DNA of 64,000 bases from positions 1-64,000 of the forward strand of contig JAJDZD010000053.1 in NCBI GenBank assembly GCA_022824865.1. Reading direction: 5' to 3'. The position numbers and the translations under genes were made by a program. The stretch is from Chloroflexota bacterium. Its GTDB lineage: Bacteria > Chloroflexota > UBA11872. The notes beneath the pieces are model-generated. The model saw nothing but the letters and a program-made list of their open reading frames with translations. It searched no databases and was not told the origin of the DNA. How positions within the stretch are numbered: the first letter of the stretch is position 1; the number at the start of each line of letters is the position of its first letter. Below are positions 24,623-32,976 of the stretch, piece after piece.

Positions 24623-24838
24623 TCAGCGACGCAGCCGCCCTTTGCCGTCGCACTTCGGGCACTTCCCGCTCAACTCGTGCCAACCGCCGGGCTTGGACGG
24701 ATCCGGCCAGCGCTCATTGACCGCTCCGGTTCCCTCGCAGCGCGTGCAGATAGGTCCGGTCGGCGGCAGGATGCGCGGCAACAGCAACACCGCCGCCACC
24801 ACCAGCGCCGTGAAGATGATCCACACTTCAAGTGGCAT
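24623..24838 (-). CDS. small membrane protein with DnaJ-type zinc motifs
   Basis: The product is 71 aa from ATG 24838, with AGAGGT 6 nt upstream. An N-terminal helix (about VWIIFTALVVAAVLLLP) anchors it. The C-terminal part has two CxxCxGxG motifs, CTRCEGTG and CPKCDGKG, which together make one DnaJ-like zinc-binding hairpin. Such motifs bind zinc and often unfolded polypeptides. A longer in-frame reading upstream is antisense to dnaE and is not used. It could serve as a membrane-tethered chaperone or redox adaptor; this is inference. Confidence 0.65.
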   Translation of the reverse strand: MPLEVWIIFTALVVAAVLLLPRILPPTGPICTRCEGTGAVNERWPDPSKPGGWHELSGKCPKCDGKGRLRR

Positions 24839-24912
24839 ACCGACCTCTGCGCTTCGGCGCCCCTCGCTCGCCCCGCCAGTATAGGCAGCCGCCCCTCGCG
24901 GCCACCGGTCGG

Positions 24913-24942
24913 TTGTCCGAATCTCCGGCCGAATCCTAGAAT
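24913..24942 (+). promoter_or_regulatory. promoter of dnaE (TTGTCC-18-TAGAAT)
   Basis: -35 TTGTCC (24913-24918), 18-bp spacer, -10 TAGAAT (24937-24942). GAGGAG at 24955-24960 lies 7 nt before the TTG start at 24968, giving a leader of about 20 nt. Confidence 0.55.
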
Positions 24943-24967
24943 CGGCCATCACTTGAGGAGCGCACGT

Positions 24968-27900
24968 TTGGCCGGATTCGCCCACCTCCACGTCCACAGC
25001 GAATTCAGCCTGCTCGACGGCTTCTGCCGAATCCCGGACCTCATCGAGCGCACTGCCGCGCTCGGCATGGACTCGGTCGCGATCACCGACCACGGCGCCA
25101 TGTACGCCGCCGCCGACTTCTACCTGGCGGCCCGCGAGAAGGGCGTCCGCCCCATCATCGGCTGCGAGGTATACGTCGCTCCGCGCTCCCACACCGACCG
25201 CGACCCCGCGCTGGACCGCCGCTCCTTCCACCTCACCCTGCTTGCTCGCAACCTCACCGGCTATCGCAACCTGGTGCGCCTGGTCTCGCGTGCCAGCCTG
25301 CACGGCTTCTACTACAAGCCGCGCGTGGACCGTGAACTCCTGGCGGCCCACGCCGAGGGCCTGATCTGCCTCTCCGGCTGCCCGTCGAGCGAACTGTCGC
25401 GTGCGGTCTCCTCCGGCAACCTGGCCCGCGCCGAAGAGGTGGCCCGCTGGCACGCCGACACGTTCGGTCCGGAGAACTACTACCTCGAGATCCAGCGCCC
25501 GGGACTGCCCGACCAGGAACCCTTGGCGCAGGGGATCATCGAGTTGGCTGGCGGCCTGGGCCTACCGCTGGTCGCCTCCAACGACGTCCACTACCTCACG
25601 CCCGACGACAAGGACGCCCACGACATCCTGCTCTGCATTCAGACGGGCAGCTTGGTGGCCGACACCGACCGCATGCGCATGGAAGGCGAGTGGCACCTCA
25701 AGTCACCCGAGGAGATGGCCCAGGCTTTCGACGATCAACCTGACGCCCTGGCCAATACCGTGACCATTGCCGAGCGCTGCGATCTCGACCTCCCCTTCGG
25801 TCGGATCGCCATGCCCTCGGTCGAAGTCCCGAATGGACACACGGTCAAATCACACCTCGCCGAACTGGCCACCCAGGGCTTGGCCCGTCGCATCCCGAAT
25901 GCCGACGCCAGGTACCACGAACGCCTGGCCTACGAACTCGACGTCATCGACCAGACCGACTTTGGCGAGTACCTGCTGCTGGTGCGCGAAATCTTCGCCT
26001 TCGCACGAGACCAGGGCATGTTGACCGCTCCGCGCGGCTCCGTGAATGGCAGCCTGGTCGCCTTCGCCACCGATATGTCGGATATCGACCCGGTCAAGCA
26101 CGACATCATCTTCGAGCGGTTCCTCACCATCGGCCGCAAGGGCTCCATGCCCGACGTGGACATGGACTTCCCAAGCGACCGGCGCGACGAAGTCATCGAA
26201 TACATGATCCGGCGCTTCGGCTCGGACCACGTGGCCCAGATCGTCACCTTCGGAACACTGGCCGCCCGCGCCGCCGTACGCGATGTGGGCCGCGTCCTCG
26301 GCATGGAATACGGCCTGACCGACCGCGTGGCCAAGCTCATTCCGGTCAATCCCGTCGACCCCTACACCATCGGCCGTTCGCTGGACGAGGTCGAAGAGCT
26401 CAAGAGCCTCTACCAGCAGGACGACGCCGTCCGCCGGCTGCTGGACTCGGCGCGCCGGATCGAAGGCGTGGCCCGTCACGCGTCCACCCACGCGGCCGGG
26501 CTTGTGGTGTCGCGGGATCCCCTGCAGGAACACGTGCCGCTCACGCGCTCCGCCGAAGGCCGGCCGGTCGCGCAGTTCACCTTCCAGACCATAGAGAAAA
26601 TCGGCCTGCTGCAACTGGACGTGCTGGGTCTTTCGAACTTCCGCACCATCCAGCACGCCCTGCGGCTGGTGGAGCAGGCCACCGGCCGGGCGCTGGCGCC
26701 CCAGGACATCCCGTTGGACGACGACAAGGCCTTCGCCCTGCTGCGGCGCGGCCGCACGATTGGCGTCTTCCAGATGGAGGGCGCCGGAATGACGCGCACG
26801 CTGCGCGAACTTGCGCCCACCAGCATCGGCGAAGTAGCCGCCATCATCGCGCTCTACCGCCCGGGGCCGATGGCCAACATCCCCACCTACATCGACCGCA
26901 AGCACGGCCGCTCCGCCCCCGAATACCTCCACGAACGACTCGAGCCGATCCTCCGCGAAACCTACGGTGTGCTCGTCTACGCCGACCAGGTGCTCATGAT
27001 CGCCCGTCACCTGGCCGGCTATTCCTGGGACGAAGCCGACAACTTCCGCCGGGCCGTCGGCAAGAAGATCCGTGAAGCCTTGCAAAGCGAACACGAGAAA
27101 TTCGTGGCGCGGAGCGTGCAGGAAGGGATTCCGAACAAAGTCGCCGAGGAGATCTTCGCGCTGATCGAGCCGTTCGCCGGCTACGGATTCAACAAGGCCC
27201 ACGCCGTCTCGTACGCCGTCATCGCCTACTGGACCGCCTGGCTCAAGGCTCACTACCCGGTGCAGTTCCTCACGGCGCTGCTGGACACCGACGCCGGCGA
27301 CGTTGGCAAGGTCGCCAGCACGCGCCTGGAGGCCGAACTGCTCGGCGTCAACGTCCTGCCGCCCAACATCAACCAGAGCGGCGTGACGTTCGAGCCAAGC
27401 GGCGACTCGATCGTGTTTGGGCTGGCGGCCGTCAAGAACGTGGGTGAAGCCGCCGTCGAAGCCATCGCGGCGGCGCGGCAGGAGGAGGGCCCATTCAGTT
27501 CACTGGCCGACGCCTGCGAGCGCGTCGATCTGCGCCGAGCCCCCAAACGCGCCTGGGAGTCGCTGATCAAGGTCGGCGCCCTGGATGAACTTGGTGAACG
27601 CCAGGCCATGCTGGAAGCGCTTGAACCCGCCATGAAGCGTGGTCAACGCACTCAGACGGACCGGGCCGCAGGGCAGACGACCATGTTTGGCATCGGGCTG
27701 CTGCCGGAATCGACTGAGCCGGCGCTGGAACTTCCCGACGTGCCGGCGGCCGCCGAGGCCGAGCGCCGCCGCTGGGAGAAGGAACTGCTGGGTCTGTACG
27801 TAACGCCCAGCCCCCTCTCCGACCCGGCCATCGGCGAGCAACTCGCCGCCAACGTCGACGCCCGCATCTACGAGTTGGAGGACACCCATCACGGCCAGAC

Positions 27901-28852
27901 GATGACGATCGGCGGGATCGTCTCCAATCTGCGCTCCTTCATGACCCGCAAGGGTCAGATGATGGGCGCGGTCACCCTGGAGGATCTGCCGGGCGCCATC
28001 GAGGTGATCTGCTTCCCCCGCATCTGGCAGCGCATTTCGCCAGAACTCAGTAACGACAGCGTGGTTCTGGCTACTGGACGTATTGAGGGCGACGATGCCT
28101 CCCCCAGGATGCTGGCTGACAACTTGTTCCCGTTGTCGGCCGCCTCATCGAATGGCGAGGCGGCGGCACCGATGCCCGGCGACACCCAGGCCTTGACCGG
28201 ACAGCCCAATAACGAAGACGGCCCGCCGATGCCCGGCGAAGACGAATCGTCAACCGATTTCTATATCCCGGAACCTGTACCTGAACCCGAGGACGTTCTC
28301 GCGGCCGACGATGACGCGCCGTCTCCCACGACCGGCGCGTCTGAAGTTTCCGCTGAATACGAGCCGGAAGCGCCGCCCGACCAGAACGGCGTCGAGCCCG
28401 CGACCACAGCCGCTAACGGGTCCAGTTCACCTGCCCCAGCCGACCCACCGGAACAGCCCACGCCCAGCGGCACCGCGAACGGAACGGATAGCGTCGTCGC
28501 GCCCAGCGCACCCGGCGACGGTCCGCGCGGCCCATCCAACGGAACAGCGAACGGCGCGCCACCGGAGCAAGAAGCTGACGAGCCTGTTCCTGCGGCGCCC
28601 GCCGCCCCGCCCCCCTCGCTCGTGATCGTCACGCTCCGCCGCAGCCCCGACCCCAGCTTCGATCTCGACCTGCTCAAGCGCCTGAACGCCGCCGTCACCT
28701 CAAACGAAGGCCCAACGCCCCTGCAGCTCAACATCGTCAAAACCGACGGCTCCACGGCCCGCCTCCGCTGGCCCAATACCGTCCAGCCCGACGAATCACT
28801 CCTCGGCGAACTCGGCGCCCAATTCGGCAAGGACAGCGTCGCCGTTACGTAA
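24968..28852 (+). CDS. dnaE: DNA polymerase III subunit alpha
   Basis: The 1294-aa product is the replicative polymerase. The start is TTG 24968, chosen because GAGGAG lies 7 nt upstream and the conserved FAHLHVHSEFSLLDG begins three codons later. The PHP domain occupies 1 to about 205 (HLHVHSEFS, AITDHG). The palm acidic motif PDVDMDF is at 395-401. FNKAHAVSYAVIAYWTA lies near 740 and the OB-fold near 978 (MTIGGIVSNLRSF). A Pro/Glu/Thr/Asn-rich disordered linker of about 155 residues (~1057-1214) separates the OB-fold from the C-terminal tau-binding-like domain. This linker explains the extra length over the usual ~1150. Confidence 0.95.
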   Translation: MAGFAHLHVHSEFSLLDGFCRIPDLIERTAALGMDSVAITDHGAMYAAADFYLAAREKGVRPIIGCEVYVAPRSHTDRDPALDRRSFHLTLLARNLTGYRNLVRLVSRASLHGFYYKPRVDRELLAAHAEGLICLSGCPSSELSRAVSSGNLARAEEVARWHADTFGPENYYLEIQRPGLPDQEPLAQGIIELAGGLGLPLVASNDVHYLTPDDKDAHDILLCIQTGSLVADTDRMRMEGEWHLKSPEEMAQAFDDQPDALANTVTIAERCDLDLPFGRIAMPSVEVPNGHTVKSHLAELATQGLARRIPNADARYHERLAYELDVIDQTDFGEYLLLVREIFAFARDQGMLTAPRGSVNGSLVAFATDMSDIDPVKHDIIFERFLTIGRKGSMPDVDMDFPSDRRDEVIEYMIRRFGSDHVAQIVTFGTLAARAAVRDVGRVLGMEYGLTDRVAKLIPVNPVDPYTIGRSLDEVEELKSLYQQDDAVRRLLDSARRIEGVARHASTHAAGLVVSRDPLQEHVPLTRSAEGRPVAQFTFQTIEKIGLLQLDVLGLSNFRTIQHALRLVEQATGRALAPQDIPLDDDKAFALLRRGRTIGVFQMEGAGMTRTLRELAPTSIGEVAAIIALYRPGPMANIPTYIDRKHGRSAPEYLHERLEPILRETYGVLVYADQVLMIARHLAGYSWDEADNFRRAVGKKIREALQSEHEKFVARSVQEGIPNKVAEEIFALIEPFAGYGFNKAHAVSYAVIAYWTAWLKAHYPVQFLTALLDTDAGDVGKVASTRLEAELLGVNVLPPNINQSGVTFEPSGDSIVFGLAAVKNVGEAAVEAIAAARQEEGPFSSLADACERVDLRRAPKRAWESLIKVGALDELGERQAMLEALEPAMKRGQRTQTDRAAGQTTMFGIGLLPESTEPALELPDVPAAAEAERRRWEKELLGLYVTPSPLSDPAIGEQLAANVDARIYELEDTHHGQTMTIGGIVSNLRSFMTRKGQMMGAVTLEDLPGAIEVICFPRIWQRISPELSNDSVVLATGRIEGDDASPRMLADNLFPLSAASSNGEAAAPMPGDTQALTGQPNNEDGPPMPGEDESSTDFYIPEPVPEPEDVLAADDDAPSPTTGASEVSAEYEPEAPPDQNGVEPATTAANGSSSPAPADPPEQPTPSGTANGTDSVVAPSAPGDGPRGPSNGTANGAPPEQEADEPVPAAPAAPPPSLVIVTLRRSPDPSFDLDLLKRLNAAVTSNEGPTPLQLNIVKTDGSTARLRWPNTVQPDESLLGELGAQFGKDSVAVT

Positions 28853-28905
28853 TAGAGGGCGCTGCAGCAAGGAGCGACGGAAGGTTGGCTATCGGGGACT
28901 AGCGG

Positions 28906-29726
28906 TCAGTTGCGTGTACTCCACAGAGCGCGACACCCCTCGGTAAATCCCTTGCGTGCCCGCCGCACGGCGTCATCGCTTGGTGGATTCCATTTCGAGG
29001 CCATGGCTTCGACACGCCTCACAAGTTCAGCGTCGAGTGCTCGCGGCGTCCACCTGAAGCGGATGACCGATCGCAAAACCACCTGTCGCTCGAATCCCGG
29101 AAGGACAGCGACATACCTAAGCGCAAACTGCCGGCCATACTCATAGGGGTCGTCGGCTGAGATTTCTATGGTGGCGAGGGGCGGCTTTGAGAATGGCGTC
29201 CAGAAGTGAGGGCGCAATACCTCTTGGTCAATTAACAGAAGCTGATCCGCCTCCATGACGAGCAGATCTGACAAATTAGAGCCCATCACCGGTTCAAACC
29301 CCAGCAAGACGACCTCAATCCCAAGATCCTGAGCCTCCCGGACCCCTTCGCGCAGGTCCTCGTCGCCACCTAGCAGAAACGCGGTCGAGATCGCTCCGCG
29401 TCCTGCCAGGACCATAAGGTCGCGAACGATCAGCGAATCGACTCCCTTCTGCTGCCCCGCGACCAGCCGCCCCATTCGAAGCTTTACGCGAGGAAGAAAG
29501 CCGATGGCCTCGTGGTCCGCTGTGTTTCGCTCAGCGCCGTCGTACCAGTACGTCCGTAGCCAGGATCCGTGACCGCCCAATACGCGCTCATTGCAGAACC
29601 GCGACAGCGCTGGAACTAAGGCCTCGGCATCAAGAAACTGCGATGTTCGGTCGCCGACGCCGAGACAGGTGAGGCCGCCCTGTAGAGATATCCCGCATCC
29701 ACGAACACGCAGTAGCGGCCGACCAT
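28906..29726 (-). pseudogene. NYN-domain (LabA/DUF88-like) nuclease gene with a frameshift
   Basis: The NYN domain is split between two frames. The first 30 codons from ATG 29726 read MVGRYCVFVDAGYLYRAASP, with the catalytic-type VDAGYL, and continue to EHRSF; that frame hits TAG at 29618-29616. The rest of the domain follows in another frame from CTT 29634: LDAEALVPALSRFC, RTYWYDGA, QQKGVDSLIVRDLMVLA, FLLGGDEDLREGV. One missing base near 29633 would explain it. Either the gene is broken, the base was lost in sequencing, or frameshifting occurs. NYN proteins are predicted RNases. The upstream leader carries a terminator-like hairpin. Confidence 0.72.
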
Positions 29727-29736
29727 GAACCCCAAG

Positions 29737-29761
29737 AAAAAGGGGCTCCAGCAGGAGCCCC
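29737..29761 (-). terminator. intrinsic terminator or attenuator in the NYN gene leader
   Basis: On the minus strand, GGGGCTCC-tgct-GGAGCCCC (29761-29742) is followed at once by TTTTT, ending about 10 nt before ATG 29726. An 8-bp GC stem with a tetraloop and T-run is a textbook intrinsic terminator. It sits between a possible promoter (TATATC near 29815) and the start codon, so attenuation is possible. It may alternatively end transcription of the aldo/keto reductase gene upstream. Confidence 0.6.
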
Positions 29762-29891
29762 AAATCTGCCCCTCGATCGGGACTGAACCAACAACCCCTC
29801 AACCGGGGTGGATATATTGTCTGACGCGAATCAACTCGCGGCAAAGACCTGCAAAGTGAGACTGAGCGCCTAGCGGCTATGCCTGCGGCTG

Positions 29892-30827
29892 CTAGAACCA
29901 GTCGTTCGGAAACTCCACCGGCGACACGATGTCTCGGAAGTTGCTGAACTCCTCCGCCACGCGCAGCGCTGCCACGTCAGCGTGCAGTTCCTCAATCGTC
30001 GTCGGCCCAATCACGTTGACGTCGATGTCCGGACAGGCCAGCGAATAGGCCAGGGCTGCCGTCTGCAGGGTCAGACTATGAGCTTGGGCCCGCTCTTCCA
30101 TGTCGCGAACTTCGTTCAGCACCTCGGGCGAGGCCTCGCGGTAGCTGTAACGTGCGCCCTGCACCGCGCCGGTGCCGAGGATGTTCCCTCCAAACGGGCT
30201 GATGTTGATGACGCCCAGGTTGTACTGCCGCGCGTGCGGGTGAATACGCCGCGCCGCGTCCTGGTTGAGCAGGGTGTAATGGTGGTACGAGCCGATGATG
30301 TCGAATTCGCCGCTCTCGGCCGCCATGGCGGCGAAGTCCGCGTTCCCCACCGCCGTGCCGATCGCGCCCACCAATCCCTCGGCCTGCAGGCGCCGCAACG
30401 CGGCCAGCATGCCGTTCGGGGCCATGATTTGGTCCCAGTGATCGGGCCGGGCGTCATGCACCTTGAGCACCGGCAGATGCTCCAGCCCCAACTCCTCCAG
30501 GCTGTCATGCACGCTCCGCACCGCGCGGTCGGGACCGAAGTCGTACTCAATCCCGTCGTCACCCATGTACCGCCCGATCTTGGTGACGATCAGCAAATCG
30601 TCCGGCGGATCGGACTCCTTGAGCCGTTCCACCAGCCATCCCTGTGCATACGAAGGTGCGGTATCCACGTGCCGGATGCCCAGTCGGAAGGCTTCGCGCA
30701 ACAACTCGACGTACGCCTCGTCGCCCACCCTGCCGATCCAGTTGGCCGAACCGAGCGCCAACTTCGTGGACCGCACGCCTGAGCGCCCCAGTGTCACGGG
30801 CGGAACCTGCGGAAGGTCGGATGCCAT
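29892..30827 (-). CDS. aldo/keto reductase
   Basis: The product is 311 aa from ATG 30827, chosen because GGAGG is 9 nt upstream; an ATG 9 nt earlier abuts that GGAGG. Active-site segments of the NADPH-dependent TIM-barrel family are present: HVDTAPSYAQG (Asp, Tyr), VTKIGRY (Lys) and LKVHDAR (His). The C-terminal NVIGPTTIEEL is the usual NADPH-phosphate binding region. The subgroup resembles D-threo-aldose dehydrogenase-like enzymes. It is divergent from the SMP-30 gene, and the two may act on the same sugar or lactone substrates. Confidence 0.88.
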   Translation of the reverse strand: MASDLPQVPPVTLGRSGVRSTKLALGSANWIGRVGDEAYVELLREAFRLGIRHVDTAPSYAQGWLVERLKESDPPDDLLIVTKIGRYMGDDGIEYDFGPDRAVRSVHDSLEELGLEHLPVLKVHDARPDHWDQIMAPNGMLAALRRLQAEGLVGAIGTAVGNADFAAMAAESGEFDIIGSYHHYTLLNQDAARRIHPHARQYNLGVINISPFGGNILGTGAVQGARYSYREASPEVLNEVRDMEERAQAHSLTLQTAALAYSLACPDIDVNVIGPTTIEELHADVAALRVAEEFSNFRDIVSPVEFPNDWF

Positions 30828-30975
30828 AGCAGTCATCCTCCAGCGCTAGCGCCGGTCTCATCGTGCGCCTGCGCCAGATTTGCCGCAACCCGCGACCCTC
30901 CCGAAGGGCCGGCAGCCGACCTGCGAATCGGGCAATATCAGTTCCAGCTACACCCCGACCCTTGGAGCCCGCGCC

Positions 30976-31893
30976 GTGGCCGAACCGATTCCGCACTTCG
31001 ACGTCGAGCTTGAGGACGTATCCGGACGCCTCTCTGAACTGGTCGAACCCGGCGCCAACCTGGAACGCATCGCCGGCGGCCTCGGCTTTACCGAAGGCCC
31101 GGTCTGGCGCGGCGACCACCTGCTCTTCAGCGATATCCCCAACGACCGCATCTGCCGCTGGCGCCAATTGCCAGAAGGTCCCGAACTCACCACCTTCCGC
31201 GCCTTCAACGGCTCCACCAACGGTCTCACCCTGGACCGCGAGGGACGCCTCCTCGGCTGCACCCACGGCGCGCGCGCCGTGCTGCGGTTCGACCAGAACA
31301 ACCAGCCCACACCCATCGCCACCCACTTCAACGGCGGACGCCTCAACAGCCCCAACGACATCGTCGTAAAGCGCAACGGCGACATCTACTTCACCGACCC
31401 GCCCTACGGGATCGTCGACCTGCCGCCCGAAGTCCAGGAACAGCCGCTCTGCGGCGTCTACCGCTTGGACGCGGGTGGCCAACTCACCCTCGCCACCGAC
31501 CGCTTCATCCGGCCCAATGGCCTCGCCTTCTCACCGGACGAACAGACGCTGTACATCGGCGACTCCGGCGGCCCGCGCGATATCTGGGCCTTTGACGTAA
31601 CCGACGACGGCACGCTGGCCAACCCGCGCCAGTTCGTCGACATGGACTCCTATCCCCAACCCAACAACCCCGACGGCATGAAGTGCGACACGAACGGCCG
31701 CCTCTGGTCCACCGGACCCGGCAACGCCGTGTGGGTGATCGAGCCCGACGGAACCGTGGTGGGCCTGATCAAGTTCCCCGAACAACCCGCAAACCTCGCC
31801 TGGGGCGGCCCCAGCTGGTCCACCCTCTTCGTCACCGCCCGCGGCAGCGTCTACCGCGTGGAAACGAACTGCACCGGCGTCCGGGTGCCCTAG
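30976..31893 (+). CDS. SMP-30/gluconolactonase-like hydrolase
   Basis: This 305-aa six-bladed beta-propeller enzyme starts at GTG 30976, with GGAG 8 nt upstream; 32 further codons upstream are open but unsupported. Family motifs include LERIAGGLGFTEGPVW (first metal ligand Glu), RLNSPNDIVVKRNGDIYFTD (Asn ligand), RPNGLAFSPDEQTLYIGD and PDGMKCDTNGRLW (Asp ligand). It probably hydrolyses a sugar lactone with a divalent metal. It is divergently arranged with the aldo/keto reductase. Confidence 0.88.
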   Translation: MAEPIPHFDVELEDVSGRLSELVEPGANLERIAGGLGFTEGPVWRGDHLLFSDIPNDRICRWRQLPEGPELTTFRAFNGSTNGLTLDREGRLLGCTHGARAVLRFDQNNQPTPIATHFNGGRLNSPNDIVVKRNGDIYFTDPPYGIVDLPPEVQEQPLCGVYRLDAGGQLTLATDRFIRPNGLAFSPDEQTLYIGDSGGPRDIWAFDVTDDGTLANPRQFVDMDSYPQPNNPDGMKCDTNGRLWSTGPGNAVWVIEPDGTVVGLIKFPEQPANLAWGGPSWSTLFVTARGSVYRVETNCTGVRVP

Positions 31894-31907
31894 CGCGTCC
31901 GGTTGTT

Positions 31908-32318
31908 CTACGCCTGTCCGTTCGCAAACGTCGACAAGGGTGCGGCTACGTCCGGAGCACTTCGCAAGATCGCGCGATCTGCAGTCGCCAGGGACACTCC
32001 AAGCAGACGGGCCACAACGACAAACTCGGCGTCGTAGGCGGTCAGCCCGCAGTTCAGTGCTACCTCGATCACGTCGGAGTGCGGCGCGTCGATCACACGG
32101 TCACCCAGCACATGCGACGCCTCATCAAACAGCGCGACAGCCTGTTCTCTTGATATGTCGCCTCGGCGCACGTATCCAATAAGCACATTTCGCAGTTCAC
32201 TCTTGAGAATCGGGGGTGCCGTCCACTCCGAATCTCGCTCGTAGAGGCGATCTGCTGCAGCCTCATACGGCCCGCCAACGACCAGTGCGACCACGACATT
32301 GGTGTCGACAACGATCAT
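31908..32318 (-). CDS. VapC-type PIN toxin
   Basis: This 136-aa PIN-domain protein is a predicted Mg-dependent endoribonuclease. MIVVDTNVVVALV supplies the first Asp, SELRNVLIGYVRRG the conserved Glu, and LTAYDAEFVVVARLLGVSLATADRA the later acidic residues. Its ATG overlaps the antitoxin stop (ATGA). The 3' end is 14 nt from the convergent SMP-30 gene. Confidence 0.87.
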   Translation of the reverse strand: MIVVDTNVVVALVVGGPYEAAADRLYERDSEWTAPPILKSELRNVLIGYVRRGDISREQAVALFDEASHVLGDRVIDAPHSDVIEVALNCGLTAYDAEFVVVARLLGVSLATADRAILRSAPDVAAPLSTFANGQA

Positions 32319-32557
32319 CGTCGACCGGCGTCTCGCAACTCCTTTATGAGGTCGTCATTGAGGTCGATGGGACCGAGAGATTCGCGCTGTCTCCGAATTC
32401 GCTCGAGCAGCGCTTGAGCGTCGACCTGGTTCGAGTGCACCGAGGCCGTTAACCTCGCTACGATCTCGCGATTGAGGCTTCTGTGGTTTCGACGAGCGGA
32501 TTCTTTGAGTTTCAGATGCACGTCCTCAGGGAGTCCACGAACTGCCACCTGCGGCAC
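32315..32557 (-). CDS. FitA/VapB-type ribbon-helix-helix antitoxin
   Basis: The product is 80 aa from GTG 32557, with GGAG 7 nt upstream; a TTG two codons earlier is too close to the ribosome site. PQVAVRGLPEDVHLKLKESA followed by RRNHRSLNREIVARL is the FitA-type ribbon-helix-helix DNA-binding domain. The C-terminal tail should bind the PIN toxin encoded downstream. An 8-bp palindrome TGATATCA (32597-32604) in the promoter region could be part of the operator. Confidence 0.85.
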   Translation of the reverse strand: MPQVAVRGLPEDVHLKLKESARRNHRSLNREIVARLTASVHSNQVDAQALLERIRRQRESLGPIDLNDDLIKELRDAGRR

Positions 32558-32679
32558 GGTCAAGCTCCAAGCTGTGCTATCAGTTCACAACCAAAATGAT
32601 ATCAGGAGACCTGCCACCTCGTCGTTCTTCGCACCGTAGAGTTAGACCCGATGGCCATTCTCGAGTTGACTGCCAGGCA

Positions 32680-32976
32680 ATGCCCCCACAGAAACGACCG
32701 AGAGATGTTGGAGTCCGGCCAGAGTGTTCAATCCGCATCCGCGTCCGTCCGTACGCCGACCTCGCCCGCTTCTTCCCCGGCGAAGGCCGTATCCGCGTCA
32801 TCGAAGCCTCGGCCGGCTCAACGGTTGGCGATCTCCTTGATGCCCACGGCCTCGATGAATCGCGCCGCTTGACCCTCGGCGTCAACGACGTCCTGGCCTC
32901 GCGCGAGACGCAATTGTGCGATGGCGATACGCTGGAGGTCCTGGTCCCGATGTCCGGCGGAATGGGAGCGACCTGA
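32680..32976 (+). CDS. MoaD/ThiS-family sulfur carrier-like protein
   Basis: The product is 98 aa from ATG 32680; the exact start is uncertain. SIRIRVRPYADLARFF, GSTVGDLLDAHGL and LGVNDVLASRETQLCDGDTL match the beta-grasp fold of MoaD. It ends VLVPMSGGMGAT, so the Gly-Gly that is normally C-terminal is followed by four residues. It overlaps the aldehyde ferredoxin oxidoreductase ATG by 1 nt (TGATG). MoaD-like genes next to AOR genes are common and point to pterin cofactor supply. Confidence 0.75.
   Translation: MPPQKRPRDVGVRPECSIRIRVRPYADLARFFPGEGRIRVIEASAGSTVGDLLDAHGLDESRRLTLGVNDVLASRETQLCDGDTLEVLVPMSGGMGAT

Noticed and set aside
25850-27253. 467-codon open frame antisense to dnaE
   Set aside because: Same GC-driven shadow effect; the sense strand encodes conserved DnaE motifs across the whole interval.
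29762-29880. tRNA-like T-arm on the minus strand (TTGGTTCAGTCCCGATC)
   Set aside because: The loop lacks the invariant A58 and no acceptor, D or anticodon arm could be paired with it; not called as a tRNA.
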